Notes under the pieces: generated by a model | Told to the model about the DNA's origin: nothing | The model's database searches: none | The model's input: the letters and a program-made list of their open reading frames with translations, nothing else | Part shown: positions 1 to 8,532 of the stretch, one piece after another | Layout of the letters: each line of letters starts with the position of its first letter | How positions within the stretch are numbered: the first letter of the stretch is position 1 | Translations under genes and position numbers: made by a program | Assembly: GCF_014279815.1 (NCBI RefSeq) | Contig: NZ_CP047941.1 | Coordinates: forward strand, 310,001 to 374,000 | Direction: 5' to 3' | DNA: 64,000 nucleotides | Source: Synechococcus sp. NOUM97013 | Lineage (GTDB): Bacteria; Cyanobacteriota; Cyanobacteriia; PCC-6307; Cyanobiaceae

Positions 1-3000
1 ACGGCGTGTCCTATCACCACATCCAGGGCGATGTCGTCGTCGAAGCGCATGCTCGGATTTGCTGTGGCGAAGGCCATCAACGAGAGCAGGCTCTCGGTGC
101 AGAGCTGGCGATATTCCGGAGCCCCGATGCGGCTGAGCAGGTGCTCCACCTGAATGGCGAAGTTTCGCTCTCCAGGCGTTTTTTCCAGCAGCAAAGCACT
201 GGTGAGTCGGTTGCGGCGTTCCAGCTTGTCGCCAATCACCAGGCCGCGGCAGTGGTGGAGGAGTGACCAAATCCCGGCGTAGAACTCCTTGGGGACCTGT
301 TGCAGAGATCCAAGACGAATGCGGTGCTGCAACCAGTTGCTACCGCCAGGGCGTTCGTCCAGGGGTTCCGGGATGTTCCATTGCACCTGTCCGCTTAGGT
401 GAAGCAGCTCGCGGCGTTGTAGGGCTGCCCGGGCGTGATCGACGTCTGCCAGCACCGTTCGCAAGCGCAGACTGATCTGGTGAGGTGGTTCATCACAAAG
501 GGCCTCAAAGGCTTCGTCCTGGCTGAGCTGGCGTTCACTGGCCAGCTCTGAGGTCAGCAACAGCAGTAGCTGACCGAGCTGGAATGTCAGAGATCCTCTG
601 ATCATGTCGGGCTCGCGTCGCGCGATGCCGTCGAGGGCCAGCAGCAGCTCCTGCTGCAACATCCGTTCCCGGCTGTCGATGCCGCAGGTGCGATCAATCA
701 GAGCGGCGATGGCTTGGCTGGAGATAGGACTGACCAGCCGTGAGTCGCTGGTGTAGTTGCGCCCCACCACCACCTGTTTCTGGCGGCTGAGGAGATCGAT
801 CACGGCATCTTCCAGCTGTGGATGGATCAGACCGATGGCGCCGGCGCAGCGGCGCGCCACGTTCCAGTCCTCCTGCTTCAGTCCGCGCCGGTAAATCTCC
901 TCCACAAGCGTGTTCAGCTCCACAGGCGCGCCTTGCGGGCTCGTGAGGATGGCCTGATGCCCCAACCGACGGGTGAGCAGTTCCAGCACCTCCGCCTGTT
1001 CCCGGAGGGAGTGGCTGCTCCAAAGCCTGCGTCGCAGCTCCTTCAGCGGGACGTCGTCCAGTTCTTGTTCCTGCGCTGCCGTGAGGTCGCTCAAGTCGGT
1101 GGAGTCCTGCAGCAGCTCCGCAGCCTGGCCTTCGGCAGTCGGGCTGAAACGGTCAAGCTCAGCGGGTAGCTTCTGCCACTGGGCTTGCTGAGCCAGGGTC
1201 TCCAGGTCGCCGAACTGCACGGTCACCCCTTCCACGCAGCCGCTCTGCAGCCGCGCGGTCAGCTCCAGCAGCAGTCTGCTGCTGCGTTCCAGTAGAGCGG
1301 CCTGCACGGGAATCAGCAGCAGTGGTGCGCCAGGACCTTGCCAGTGCCGTTGCAGCAGATGCAGTTCGTTGACGACCGTGTCCACGAGATGACGTGGGTC
1401 ATGGCTCAGGAAGAAGGTCCCTTCCTCCAACACGGCGGGTAAGAACCCGAGAGTCTGGTCGCCTTGGCGATACAGGCGGGCTGTGACGGTGGTTTCAGGT
1501 CTCAGTGGTGGGTGCCCTGTAAGGCCGAGTGCGGCATCAGCGCCGACATATTCCAGCCGCTCCCTCAGGGCATCGGAGGGCAGCACCTTCAGGCCCGCAT
1601 GGTTGGGCTCACTCACAGGCAGCCCCAGGCTCTGCAGTCGCTGGGCGACGACCGCGTCAGCGGGAACCAGCGCCACCAGCACGGCAGGGCTTCCCAGAGA
1701 CCCCTGATGTCGCCGCCCGCACGGGTCAAGATCCTCGGCTTCGATCAACCCCTCCAGGAGCATCTCTCCAAGCCAGGCCAGGCTCTGGGTCCAGAGCAGC
1801 GGAACGTTCTCATTGGCGACACGCCGTTGGCTGCCGGGGTTGCGTCGTTCCAAGGCCAGCAGCTCTTCAGGAACGAGATACAGCTCAGGGAAGAGGCGCT
1901 GCCCATCGCGGTCCACCTGGAGCGCCTCCAGGCGCTGCCGCCATTGCCTGGCTTCGTCCCAGCGCTGCTCGCAGCAGGCAGTCATCAATTCGTAGGCCAG
2001 GAACAGGGGCCATTCCGATTCGATCCCTTCGAACTTGGCCAGTTCATCCCGTTCGTAGTGCAAACGGCTGATGTCCTCCACCACGGTCTGATGGCCGTCG
2101 CGGCGGAAGCGCTTGTAGCCGTAAGCGCCGCCGAGTTCACGCCGGATGCGTGCGCTGGTGCGCTCAATCAGGCCTGGGTCCTCCACAGCCCAGGCCGGAT
2201 AGCCGATCACCGAGAGGCAGGCGCTGTCGACTTCTTTGCTGGCGGATTCCCTTGGCAGCAGGCCCTGGAGGGCCCGTCGCAGACGCACGACGGCGCCATG
2301 GGGGATCAGGACTTGGGTGCTGCCATCGCCGTGTTCGCCGTAGAGGTCGATGCCATCGAGGGCTTCGAGCGCTGCTTTGGCCATGCCGATGGAGCTGGCA
2401 TTGCGCTCCGGCAGCCCGTGATTGCCCTTGTCGCCCCGTTCCCAGATGCCGTAGTCCGGCACCCGGTAAGCCCGGGACACGTAGTACACCAGGTTCTGAA
2501 CAAAGGCCGCTTCGTGCCGGTTGTGGATCAGGGTGAGGCCGCTGCGGGTCAGTTGAGCCAGCTGCAGCAGGAACAGGGACGTGGCATCGATCTGCAGATG
2601 TCCCCAGCCGTCATCCGGAACCACGGGCTCCCCGCTGGCGCTGTCGTATTTGGCATGCAAGGCATCGAGTGGATCCAGGCTGCGCTTGAAGCGCTCCACC
2701 TTCCCGGCCTGGCGCATCATCGCGTTGAGTAATCCGCGCATCAGGTCCACCACGCGCTGCTCCAGCTCCCAGCTGCGCTGGCAGGGGCCTTTCATCCGGT
2801 GATGCGCCTTTGCCAGGCCCCACACACATTGAATCGAATAGACGCAGTCCCGGACCCAGGCATCGCCGTAATTGCCATGCACGGTGTGGGCTGTGCTGGC
2901 TGGCAGCAGTCCGCTGATCGGGTTCTGGCGCTGCAGCACCACGGCCTCGATCGCCTGATCCAGTTTGTTTAGCCGCTCCAGTTGTTGGGCTTGGTCTTCA

Positions 3001-3023
3001 GCTGTCGGCTGCGACAGAACCAT
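1..3023 (-). CDS. GH15 / phosphorylase-kinase-alpha-like protein (3' end outside window)
   Basis: The reading frame is open from an ATG at 3023 to the left edge, at least 1007 codons, so the C-terminus is missing. The N-terminal part carries the (alpha/alpha)6 glucoamylase-like signature seen in phosphorylase kinase alpha and GH15 proteins: GNYGDAWVRDCVYSIQ near residue 50 and CLSVIGYPAWAVED near residue 270. Cyanobacteria carry proteins of this family of roughly 1050 residues whose substrate is unknown; a role in glucan or glycogen metabolism is only inferred. It is divergent from the glycosyltransferase at 3073, with 49 bases between the starts. The many long frames on the opposite strand here are shadows of this GC-rich gene. 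The family call is good; the activity is not established. Confidence 0.8.
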   Translation of the reverse strand, partial: MVLSQPTAEDQAQQLERLNKLDQAIEAVVLQRQNPISGLLPASTAHTVHGNYGDAWVRDCVYSIQCVWGLAKAHHRMKGPCQRSWELEQRVVDLMRGLLNAMMRQAGKVERFKRSLDPLDALHAKYDSASGEPVVPDDGWGHLQIDATSLFLLQLAQLTRSGLTLIHNRHEAAFVQNLVYYVSRAYRVPDYGIWERGDKGNHGLPERNASSIGMAKAALEALDGIDLYGEHGDGSTQVLIPHGAVVRLRRALQGLLPRESASKEVDSACLSVIGYPAWAVEDPGLIERTSARIRRELGGAYGYKRFRRDGHQTVVEDISRLHYERDELAKFEGIESEWPLFLAYELMTACCEQRWDEARQWRQRLEALQVDRDGQRLFPELYLVPEELLALERRNPGSQRRVANENVPLLWTQSLAWLGEMLLEGLIEAEDLDPCGRRHQGSLGSPAVLVALVPADAVVAQRLQSLGLPVSEPNHAGLKVLPSDALRERLEYVGADAALGLTGHPPLRPETTVTARLYRQGDQTLGFLPAVLEEGTFFLSHDPRHLVDTVVNELHLLQRHWQGPGAPLLLIPVQAALLERSSRLLLELTARLQSGCVEGVTVQFGDLETLAQQAQWQKLPAELDRFSPTAEGQAAELLQDSTDLSDLTAAQEQELDDVPLKELRRRLWSSHSLREQAEVLELLTRRLGHQAILTSPQGAPVELNTLVEEIYRRGLKQEDWNVARRCAGAIGLIHPQLEDAVIDLLSRQKQVVVGRNYTSDSRLVSPISSQAIAALIDRTCGIDSRERMLQQELLLALDGIARREPDMIRGSLTFQLGQLLLLLTSELASERQLSQDEAFEALCDEPPHQISLRLRTVLADVDHARAALQRRELLHLSGQVQWNIPEPLDERPGGSNWLQHRIRLGSLQQVPKEFYAGIWSLLHHCRGLVIGDKLERRNRLTSALLLEKTPGERNFAIQVEHLLSRIGAPEYRQLCTESLLSLMAFATANPSMRFDDDIALDVVIGHA

Positions 3024-3072
3024 GGCGTCAAGCGCGACCAGACCTAGATTCTCTCTTGCAGGCGATCCCTGG

Positions 3073-3819
3073 ATGGAACCAATCACCACTGGTCCGCGCG
3101 ATCAGCGCCGGTGCCGCGTGCTCGGCATCCCCATTGATGTCTGCCGGGATGTGTTCGCCGCTGCCATCGGTCTGCACAGCGATGGTGGTGGTCAGATCGT
3201 CACCCTCAATGCTGAGATGACGATGAATGCCCGTCGCGACAGCGATTTGGGTGCTGTCATTGAGGCTGCGGATCTTGTGGTGCCGGATGGAGCCGGCGTG
3301 GTCTGGGCTCTGGGACGGCAGGGCGTGAAGGTGCGCCGCAGTCCAGGGATTGAGCTGGCCTGGTCATTACTTACCTATGCCGCTGCCCATGGCTGGCGTG
3401 TTGCGCTGGTAGGCGCTTCCCCTGATGTGATGGAGCGTCTGCTGGATCGACTCAGCGTCCAGTTGCCTGATCTGAAACTTGTATTTGCTGAAAACGGCTA
3501 TCAGCAGCCTTCGGACTGGCCTTTGTTGGAAGCACGGCTAAAAAGCCTCAGGCCCGATCTTGTGTTGGTGGCACTCGGGGTACCCAGACAGGAATTTTGG
3601 TCCTGCAGCCAGCGTCAGGGGTTGCCAGGACTCTGGATGGGTGTTGGAGGCAGTTTCGACGTCTGGTCCGGTCTGAAGCAACGGGCTCCCGAATGGACCA
3701 GTCGACTCCGGTTGGAGTGGCTGTATCGCCTCGTTCAGGAACCGAGCCGCTGGCGCCGGTACCTGGTGCTACCTCGTTTTGTCTGGACAGTGCTGCGCCG
3801 TGGAGAACGGCGCAGCTGA
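3073..3819 (+). CDS. WecG/TagA/CpsF family glycosyltransferase
   Basis: A 248-residue protein of the family that adds a sugar, typically ManNAc or ManNAcA, to a polyprenyl-diphosphate-linked GlcNAc during surface polysaccharide or teichoic-acid-type synthesis. Family signatures are IVTLNAEMTMNAR near residues 42-54, the motif VVPDGAGVVWA around residue 73, and LVLVALGVPRQEFW near residue 165. I start it at the ATG at 3073, because the frame upstream runs into the divergent GH15-like gene and does not look like this family. A WecA/TagO-type phosphotransferase at 19774 could make its lipid acceptor, but the two genes are 16 kb apart. The exact donor sugar is unknown. Confidence 0.85.
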   Translation: MEPITTGPRDQRRCRVLGIPIDVCRDVFAAAIGLHSDGGGQIVTLNAEMTMNARRDSDLGAVIEAADLVVPDGAGVVWALGRQGVKVRRSPGIELAWSLLTYAAAHGWRVALVGASPDVMERLLDRLSVQLPDLKLVFAENGYQQPSDWPLLEARLKSLRPDLVLVALGVPRQEFWSCSQRQGLPGLWMGVGGSFDVWSGLKQRAPEWTSRLRLEWLYRLVQEPSRWRRYLVLPRFVWTVLRRGERRS

Positions 3820-3824
3820 GGGCT

Positions 3825-3968
3825 TTAACGGAAGCCGACCGAGGCCTGCCACACGAAGGCCAGAAGCAGGAAGAACACAGGGATGATCGGCAGGATGTCG
3901 ATCAGCGGACCGAAAGCTTGATAAGCCTCAGGAAGCTGGGCCAGCAGATCGAGGGAAAGTGCAGCCAT
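3825..3968 (-). CDS. psbK: photosystem II reaction center protein PsbK
   Basis: This 47-codon gene encodes a protein starting [19 protein letters not shown] and ending [13 protein letters not shown]. The KLPEAY-type sequence after a short propeptide and the single transmembrane helix ending in WQASVGFR are diagnostic of PsbK, a small thylakoid subunit bound near CP43. The first residues are probably removed as in other PsbK precursors. It lies 29 bases downstream of tgt on the same strand and may be transcribed with it. Its stop is 5 bases from the stop of the convergent glycosyltransferase gene. Confidence 0.95.
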   Translation of the reverse strand: MAALSLDLLAQLPEAYQAFGPLIDILPIIPVFFLLLAFVWQASVGFR

Positions 3969-3997
3969 CCCGGCAATAAACAGTCAGTGTGCGGACG

Positions 3998-5128
3998 CTA
4001 CCACGTGTGATGAGCAGGAGAGGTCTCCTCCCAGGGAGCGAAATCCTCTGAAAAACAGCCGTCCTGAATCGCCTGGGCCATCGCCGTGGTGAAGCGGATC
4101 AGATGGGTGAGGTTATGCAGGCTGAGCAGGGTCAGCCCCAGCAACTCCTCGCTGCGAATTAGGTGATGCAGATAGGCGCGGCTGTGCTGGCTGCAGGCCG
4201 GGCAGGGACAGGTTGGATCCAGTGGCGAGTGGTCATGGCGGAACCGGGCATTGCGCAGGTTCCAGCGTTCTCCGCCCACCATGGCGGTGCCGTGTCGACC
4301 CAGCCGCGTGGGCAGCACGCAGTCGAACAGATCAATGCCGTTGGCGACAGCCACGCTCATCTCCCGAAGCGTGCCGATCCCCATCAGGTATCGGGGGCGA
4401 TCATCCGGAAGCAGCGGCGTCACCTGGCGCACGATCTTGTGCATCTCCTCCACAGGCTCGCCGACGCTGACGCCGCCGATGGCGATGCCCGGGAGATCAA
4501 AGCTGGCGACGGCGCGGGCGCTGCGTTCGCGCAGGTGGGGGAAGCAACCGCCCTGAACAATGCCGAATAGAGCCTGATCATCGCGATGGTGCGCCTGCGC
4601 GCAGCGCTCAAGCCATGCGTGGGTGCGACGGCTTGCTTCCTCCACATCGTTTTCTGTGGCCGGATAAGGGGGGCACTGGTCGAAGGCCATGGCCACATCC
4701 GCCCCGAGCGCCATCTGAATCTCCATTGAGCGTTCGGGTGTGAGCAGGATGCGGCTGCCATCACGGGGGTTGCGGAAGTCCACGCCGTGGTCGTCAATCC
4801 GATTGAGGTCGCCAAGGCTGAACACCTGGAAACCACCGGAATCGGTAAGCATCGGTCCGTCCCAGTTCATGAAGCGGTGCAGTCCCCCAGCGGCTTCCAC
4901 CACTGCTTCTCCCGGTTGGAGATGCAGGTGATACGTGTTGGACAGCACCATCTGAGCGCCCGTGGCGGCGAGCTGATCCGTGGTCACGCCCTTCACCGTG
5001 GCCAGGGTGCCCACGGGCATGAAGCGTGGTGTGGTGACGGTGCCGTGGGGCGTGGTGAAGCTGCCGCAGCGCGCCGCCGTGCGCTGGCATTGATCCGTGA
5101 TTGTGAAGTCGAACACCCGCCTCTCCAA
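3998..5128 (-). CDS. tgt: queuine/preQ1 tRNA-ribosyltransferase
   Basis: A full-length 376-residue bacterial-type tRNA-guanine transglycosylase, which exchanges the wobble guanine of GUN-anticodon tRNAs for the queuosine precursor base. Visible motifs are [12 protein letters not shown] (general acid/base Asp, near residue 95), [15 protein letters not shown] (nucleophilic Asp, near residue 270) and the zinc site [16 protein letters not shown] near residue 310. The ATG at 5128 gives the usual N-terminus, [19 protein letters not shown]. psbK follows on the same strand. A YhhQ-type queuosine-precursor transporter is encoded at 54419-55195, so salvage of the base is plausible. Confidence 0.95.
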   Translation of the reverse strand: MERRVFDFTITDQCQRTAARCGSFTTPHGTVTTPRFMPVGTLATVKGVTTDQLAATGAQMVLSNTYHLHLQPGEAVVEAAGGLHRFMNWDGPMLTDSGGFQVFSLGDLNRIDDHGVDFRNPRDGSRILLTPERSMEIQMALGADVAMAFDQCPPYPATENDVEEASRRTHAWLERCAQAHHRDDQALFGIVQGGCFPHLRERSARAVASFDLPGIAIGGVSVGEPVEEMHKIVRQVTPLLPDDRPRYLMGIGTLREMSVAVANGIDLFDCVLPTRLGRHGTAMVGGERWNLRNARFRHDHSPLDPTCPCPACSQHSRAYLHHLIRSEELLGLTLLSLHNLTHLIRFTTAMAQAIQDGCFSEDFAPWEETSPAHHTW

Positions 5129-5180
5129 CCAAGGTCTGAACCTACGGTGAGCGCATCCCCGTGCGGTCGACGTCCTGCGG

Positions 5181-5960
5181 TTGAGCTCTCCTTCCTGGCT
5201 GCGTGATCTGGCCGGTGCCTGGGTCTTCTACACCGTCCTGCCCGGCTGGATCTGGCCGGCGCCCCGCTTTGAGCGCATCGCACGGTTTGCCCCCTGGATT
5301 GGTGCTGTCATCGGCGGATTGATGGCCGGTCTCTGGCTTCTGCTCACGGCTCTGGGCTGGAATGTGCTCTCGGTGGCGCCGGTCGTGTTGGCCTTCGGTT
5401 TATGGCTCACCGGGGGACTGCATCTCGATGGCCTGATGGACACGGCGGATGGTCTGGCCGCGGGAGCGACTCGGGTGCTGGAGGCGATGGATGACAGTCG
5501 CGTCGGCGCCAGTGGTGTGCAGGCCCTGGTGATGGTGCTGCTGCTGCAGTTCGCGGCCCTCATGCGCTTGGACGCGACGGCGCCGGCGGTGTTGATCCTG
5601 GCTGCCGTGGCGGGGCGGGTTGCGCCGCTCTGGGCGATGGCGCGCTTCCGTTATCTGCGCAGTGAGGGAACGGCTGCGTTTCATCGCCGCCATCACCGCG
5701 GGCTGCGGGAAGGTTGGCCAACACTGCTGTTGCTGGCGGTGGTGATGGTGATGGCCCTAATGCTTCAGCCAGGTCTGCTGCCGCTGCTGGTTGTCGTGGT
5801 GCTGCTGGCTCTGGGCGTTGCCGTGTTGGTGGCGGAATGGCTGGGGCGTCGCCTGGGGGGGCACACCGGAGACACCTATGGCGCCAGCCTGATGGTGACG
5901 GAAACCCTGGTCCTGCTCCTCATGGCGGTGTTGTTGCCTTGGATGACCGCGGCAGCCTGA
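5181..5960 (+). CDS. cobS: adenosylcobinamide-GDP ribazoletransferase (cobalamin synthase)
   Basis: A 259-residue integral membrane protein that joins adenosylcobinamide-GDP and alpha-ribazole in the last steps of cobalamin assembly. The segment [17 protein letters not shown] near residues 79-95 is the conserved acidic CobS motif, and [17 protein letters not shown] follows it. The rest is a series of hydrophobic helices, as usual for CobS. The start is a TTG at 5181 giving [10 protein letters not shown]; no better ATG exists upstream. The 3' end overlaps the convergent histidine-kinase gene by 41 bases. A CobO-like gene is present at 36248, far from here. Confidence 0.9.
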   Translation: MSSPSWLRDLAGAWVFYTVLPGWIWPAPRFERIARFAPWIGAVIGGLMAGLWLLLTALGWNVLSVAPVVLAFGLWLTGGLHLDGLMDTADGLAAGATRVLEAMDDSRVGASGVQALVMVLLLQFAALMRLDATAPAVLILAAVAGRVAPLWAMARFRYLRSEGTAAFHRRHHRGLREGWPTLLLLAVVMVMALMLQPGLLPLLVVVVLLALGVAVLVAEWLGRRLGGHTGDTYGASLMVTETLVLLLMAVLLPWMTAAA

Positions 5961-7053
5961 GCACAAAGGCGTTGCCCATGGCCGGCAGGGTCGGATCCAG
6001 TGTTTTCGGAGTGGTCTGCAGTGTGAGCGAGCCGCCAAGGTTCTCTGCCAGCTGTCGCGCCAGGGCAAGGCCAAGGCCGGATCCCGGTCGATCGGTGCTG
6101 CTGCTGCCCCGCTCCCCTTGCGCGAAAATCCGTTCTCGTTCCTCGTCCGGGATGGCCGGTCCTGCATCCCAGATGCAGATGCCGTGATCGAGCAGCGTCA
6201 GGCCCAGCGCGCACCCCGCTGGGCTGTAGCGGAAAGCGTTTTCCAGCAGGTTGGCAACGATTTCCGCCACCACGGCATCGGCTGCGGCGCGGGGTGCCTG
6301 CGTCCAATCGGGCCATTGCGATGGCCCATGCCAGGGTCGGCTCTGCAGGGTTGCGGTGGCTGATGCCCTCTGAATCAGCGGAGACAACAGGTCCGAGACG
6401 GTGAGATCAGGAGCATCCGCTGGCACGGGTGGAAGCAGCAGCGGTGTGGCGTTGTCTGCTCCGAGGCGTGGATCCGCCTGGCCGATGCGATCGAGAGACT
6501 GCAGGTAAAGGTTGAGCTGGGCCTGTTCCTGCATCAGGCTTTCCACCAGTGAACGGTGCTGATCGTCTGGCCCGAGACGACGCAGCAACAGCTGGGCGTA
6601 GGTCCGCAGGGCCGTCAGTGGGTTTCGCAGCTGGTGCACCACCAGATTCAGTTGATTGCGTTGCTGATCCAGCTGGTCGTGCAGACGACGGCGTTCCAGT
6701 TCGAGGCCAAGGATGCACGCGAGAGTGTCTGCGCATGCCTGAAGACGCGGGGCCTCATGGCTCTGGGGATTGGGCGATGGATGTTGCTCGGCACGCAAGA
6801 CGCCCAACAGGTTCTGGTCGTGGCGCAGTGGGTACCAGCGGCGTTCCGGTGCTGCGCTGCGCAGGCTGGGATCATCCGAAATCGCTGGGGGCAGTGTCTT
6901 GTTGTGCGGCCATTGCGCCACAAGAGTCAGCGTGGGCGTCTCCTGCTGATCCCGTTCGGTGACATAAAGGGCCAGTCGTGCCAGGTCAGCATCAGCGGCG
7001 AGGAATTCCAGTTGCTGCTGCGCGAGTTCCAGAAACCGATCGGAGAGATGCAT
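5920..7053 (-). CDS. GAF-domain sensor histidine kinase, Hik2/CSK-like
   Basis: A sensor kinase of 377 residues when started at the ATG at 7053 (MHLSDRFLELAQQQLEFL); the open frame extends 54 codons further upstream into low-quality sequence. An N-terminal GAF-like sensor (about residues 10-120) is followed by the phosphoacceptor motif LVVHQLRNPLTALRTYAQLL with His at residue 140. The catalytic ATPase domain has EIVANLLENAFRYSP (N box) and GSGLGLALARQLAENLGG (G2 box). There are no membrane helices, so it should be cytosolic. GAF plus HQLRNPL resembles Hik2, the cyanobacterial relative of chloroplast sensor kinase, which responds to redox state and salt; that assignment is by resemblance from memory. 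No response regulator gene is adjacent. The gene overlaps cobS tail to tail. Confidence 0.8.
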   Translation of the reverse strand: MHLSDRFLELAQQQLEFLAADADLARLALYVTERDQQETPTLTLVAQWPHNKTLPPAISDDPSLRSAAPERRWYPLRHDQNLLGVLRAEQHPSPNPQSHEAPRLQACADTLACILGLELERRRLHDQLDQQRNQLNLVVHQLRNPLTALRTYAQLLLRRLGPDDQHRSLVESLMQEQAQLNLYLQSLDRIGQADPRLGADNATPLLLPPVPADAPDLTVSDLLSPLIQRASATATLQSRPWHGPSQWPDWTQAPRAAADAVVAEIVANLLENAFRYSPAGCALGLTLLDHGICIWDAGPAIPDEERERIFAQGERGSSSTDRPGSGLGLALARQLAENLGGSLTLQTTPKTLDPTLPAMGNAFVLRLPRSSKATTPP

Positions 7054-7446
7054 CGGCGGAACCGTGTTGCTGAATACAGACGACTGGCCGGCAGCTGATC
7101 CGACCTGCTTGCCAATTTGGGAAAAAGTCTTAAGATCAGATGAACGACAACAAGCACACCCTTCGGGCGGCCGTGCTTCTTCGTTGCTCCAATTGAGGTT
7201 GCGCTTTGCGCTCAACCGAGGTTACAGCAGAGGTTGATGTATCCCCTGTTGACGTCGATGTCATGTCGACGTGAGCCATGGAGTGAGTCCATACGCGATC
7301 CGGTGACCCTGGATCCCTTGATTCCTGTGCTGATGATTGCCGACGCTTGTCGCGAGGTGGTCACTGAAGGGCTGTGAGCAACAGCTCGGATGTTCAGCGC
7401 TCCCCCGTCCTCTCTCTTCACTCCCGTCCACGGGAGCCTTTCTCTC
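7054..7446. other. intergenic region of about 390 bases between divergent genes
   Basis: This is the longest stretch without an assigned gene. It holds the upstream extension of the kinase frame on the minus strand, an inverted repeat at 7252-7272, and a 47-codon open frame at 7235-7378 on the plus strand (MYPLLTSMSCRREPWSES to stop) that I do not recognise and cannot support as a gene. It should contain the promoters of both flanking genes, but I cannot place convincing -35/-10 pairs. Confidence 0.5.
7252..7272. repeat. inverted repeat, possible operator
   Basis: Seven-base arms ACGTCGA and TCGACGT are separated by 7 bases (TGTCATG). The dyad is about 175 bases before the start of the 122-residue gene at 7447 and about 200 bases before the kinase start. 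It could be a regulator-binding site; no known consensus matches. Confidence 0.35.
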
Positions 7447-7815
7447 ATGTCAAAGAAGCGCAAGCGGATCAGTCGTCGTCGCCTCGCTGGCCAGCGTGTT
7501 CTCGCGCATGTGCCCACCTTCAATCTGGAAACCGGTGAACACAAGCCTGTGACGGCTGCTCGCCGTTTCATCGCTGAGGGTGGCCTTGTGCCTCCGGCCC
7601 TGCTGTTCGTCCGTCGTAACGAGCACACCACCGACCGCTTCTTCTGGGGGGAGAAGGGTTTGTTCAGCGCTCAATACGCTGAGGAGAACCACTTCCTGTT
7701 CCCTTCGCTGCGTTGCATCGTCGACAAGGTGGGTGAAGAGGTCATCTTCGAGGGGCTGGAACTGGCTTCTGATGACTGGGAAGAGATGGAAGAGTACGAA
7801 TACGCCTTCGTCTGA
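7447..7815 (+). CDS. conserved hypothetical protein, basic N-terminus and acidic C-terminus
   Basis: A 122-residue protein beginning MSKKRKRISRRRLAGQRVL and ending EEMEEYEYAFV. The N-terminus is strongly basic and the C-terminus strongly acidic, with no membrane segment. I start it at the ATG at 7447, which gives the basic MSKKRKRISRRR opening, rather than at the in-frame ATG 57 bases upstream. Regular codon use supports a real gene. I do not recognise the family. The charge layout might suit a nucleic-acid or ribosome contact, but that is speculation. Confidence 0.7.
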   Translation: MSKKRKRISRRRLAGQRVLAHVPTFNLETGEHKPVTAARRFIAEGGLVPPALLFVRRNEHTTDRFFWGEKGLFSAQYAEENHFLFPSLRCIVDKVGEEVIFEGLELASDDWEEMEEYEYAFV

Positions 7816-7851
7816 TCATCAGCCGCTCTGACTGACGGACCCGTAGCGCCC

Positions 7852-7883
7852 AAGGCCTGGCTGGATTAATCCAGCCAGGCCTT
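7852..7883. terminator. 32-bp perfect palindrome between convergent genes
   Basis: Arms AAGGCCTGGCTGGATT and AATCCAGCCAGGCCTT are exact reverse complements with no spacer. The right arm includes the last codons and stop of the esterase gene on the minus strand; the 122-residue gene ends 37 bases to the left. It can fold in RNA from either strand and probably acts as a two-way terminator, though only a three-base T run follows on the plus strand. Confidence 0.65.
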
Positions 7884-8474
7884 TAAGGTTTGGACCATCG
7901 CCTGCTCCGCTTGCTGCGGGATCGCATGACCGCCCGGAAAGTTGATTAAGTCACAGTCGGTGGATGATCCCTGCTTCAGTTGCGTCTGCAAATTGACGGA
8001 AGCTTCCGGCGGGACGACGTCATCATTGAGACCATGCAGCAACAGCACTGGGGGGCGCACCTGGGGTGGCGTCCAGCTCGGATGGCCGTAGGCGCTGCAA
8101 CCAATCACGCCGGCCAATGGCAGGTTGCAGCCTGCGTGCACGGCCATGGCGCCTCCCTGTGAAAAACCGATCAGCACCGTTCTTGACAGAGGAATCGGCG
8201 TTTGCTCGAGTGCCTCAAGCCGCTGCTGCAGTTGGGCAACGGCTGGGGTCACGGCCTGCCAATCGGCAGGGAACAAGCCGTACCACTGGCGTCCCATGCC
8301 GCCGGGATGGGGATTGGGTGCAGGCAAGCCAAGACAATCAATCGCGGCTGGCAGCTGTGCGCTCAGTGCAGCGCCGAGGGGCATCAGATCATCGGCATCG
8401 GCACCCCACCCATGCAGAAGCACCAGTCGCGCCGTTGCCGGAGGCGTGGCGGCGTGAAGCACGGAATCGGGCAT
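7866..8474 (-). CDS. alpha/beta-hydrolase, phospholipase/carboxylesterase family
   Basis: About 202 residues from the ATG at 8474 (MPDSVLHAATPPATARLVLL). The fold signature is clear: LVLLHGWGADADDLMPL (oxyanion region), the nucleophile elbow IGFSQGGAMAVHAG with Ser, the Asp in LLLHGLNDDVVPPEAS and the His in FPGGHAIPQQAEQAM. This matches the YpfH/acyl-thioesterase branch of small carboxylesterases. The frame is open 31 codons further upstream but would then overlap purH on the other strand, so 8474 is preferred. The natural substrate is unknown. The last codons lie in the 32-bp palindrome. Confidence 0.85.
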   Translation of the reverse strand: MPDSVLHAATPPATARLVLLHGWGADADDLMPLGAALSAQLPAAIDCLGLPAPNPHPGGMGRQWYGLFPADWQAVTPAVAQLQQRLEALEQTPIPLSRTVLIGFSQGGAMAVHAGCNLPLAGVIGCSAYGHPSWTPPQVRPPVLLLHGLNDDVVPPEASVNLQTQLKQGSSTDCDLINFPGGHAIPQQAEQAMVQTLKAWLD

Positions 8475-8532
8475 GGGTGCGTGTCCTGCTGCTGCGTAGG
8501 TTGGCCCAAGGTCTGTTCCGTGTCCTGCTGCC

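Noticed and set aside
1464-2732. Long plus-strand open frame of 422 codons
   Set aside because: It lies wholly opposite the GH15-like gene, whose protein has clear family motifs. The plus-strand translation is low-complexity and has no recognisable domain; it reflects GC-rich codon bias.
7235-7378. 47-codon plus-strand frame between the kinase and the 122-residue gene
   Set aside because: No recognisable domain, no clear ribosome-binding site and no conservation evidence, so I mention it only as content of the intergenic region.
7212-7631. Minus-strand frame of 139 codons
   Set aside because: It overlaps the well-formed gene at 7447-7815 on the other strand and looks Arg-rich and random.
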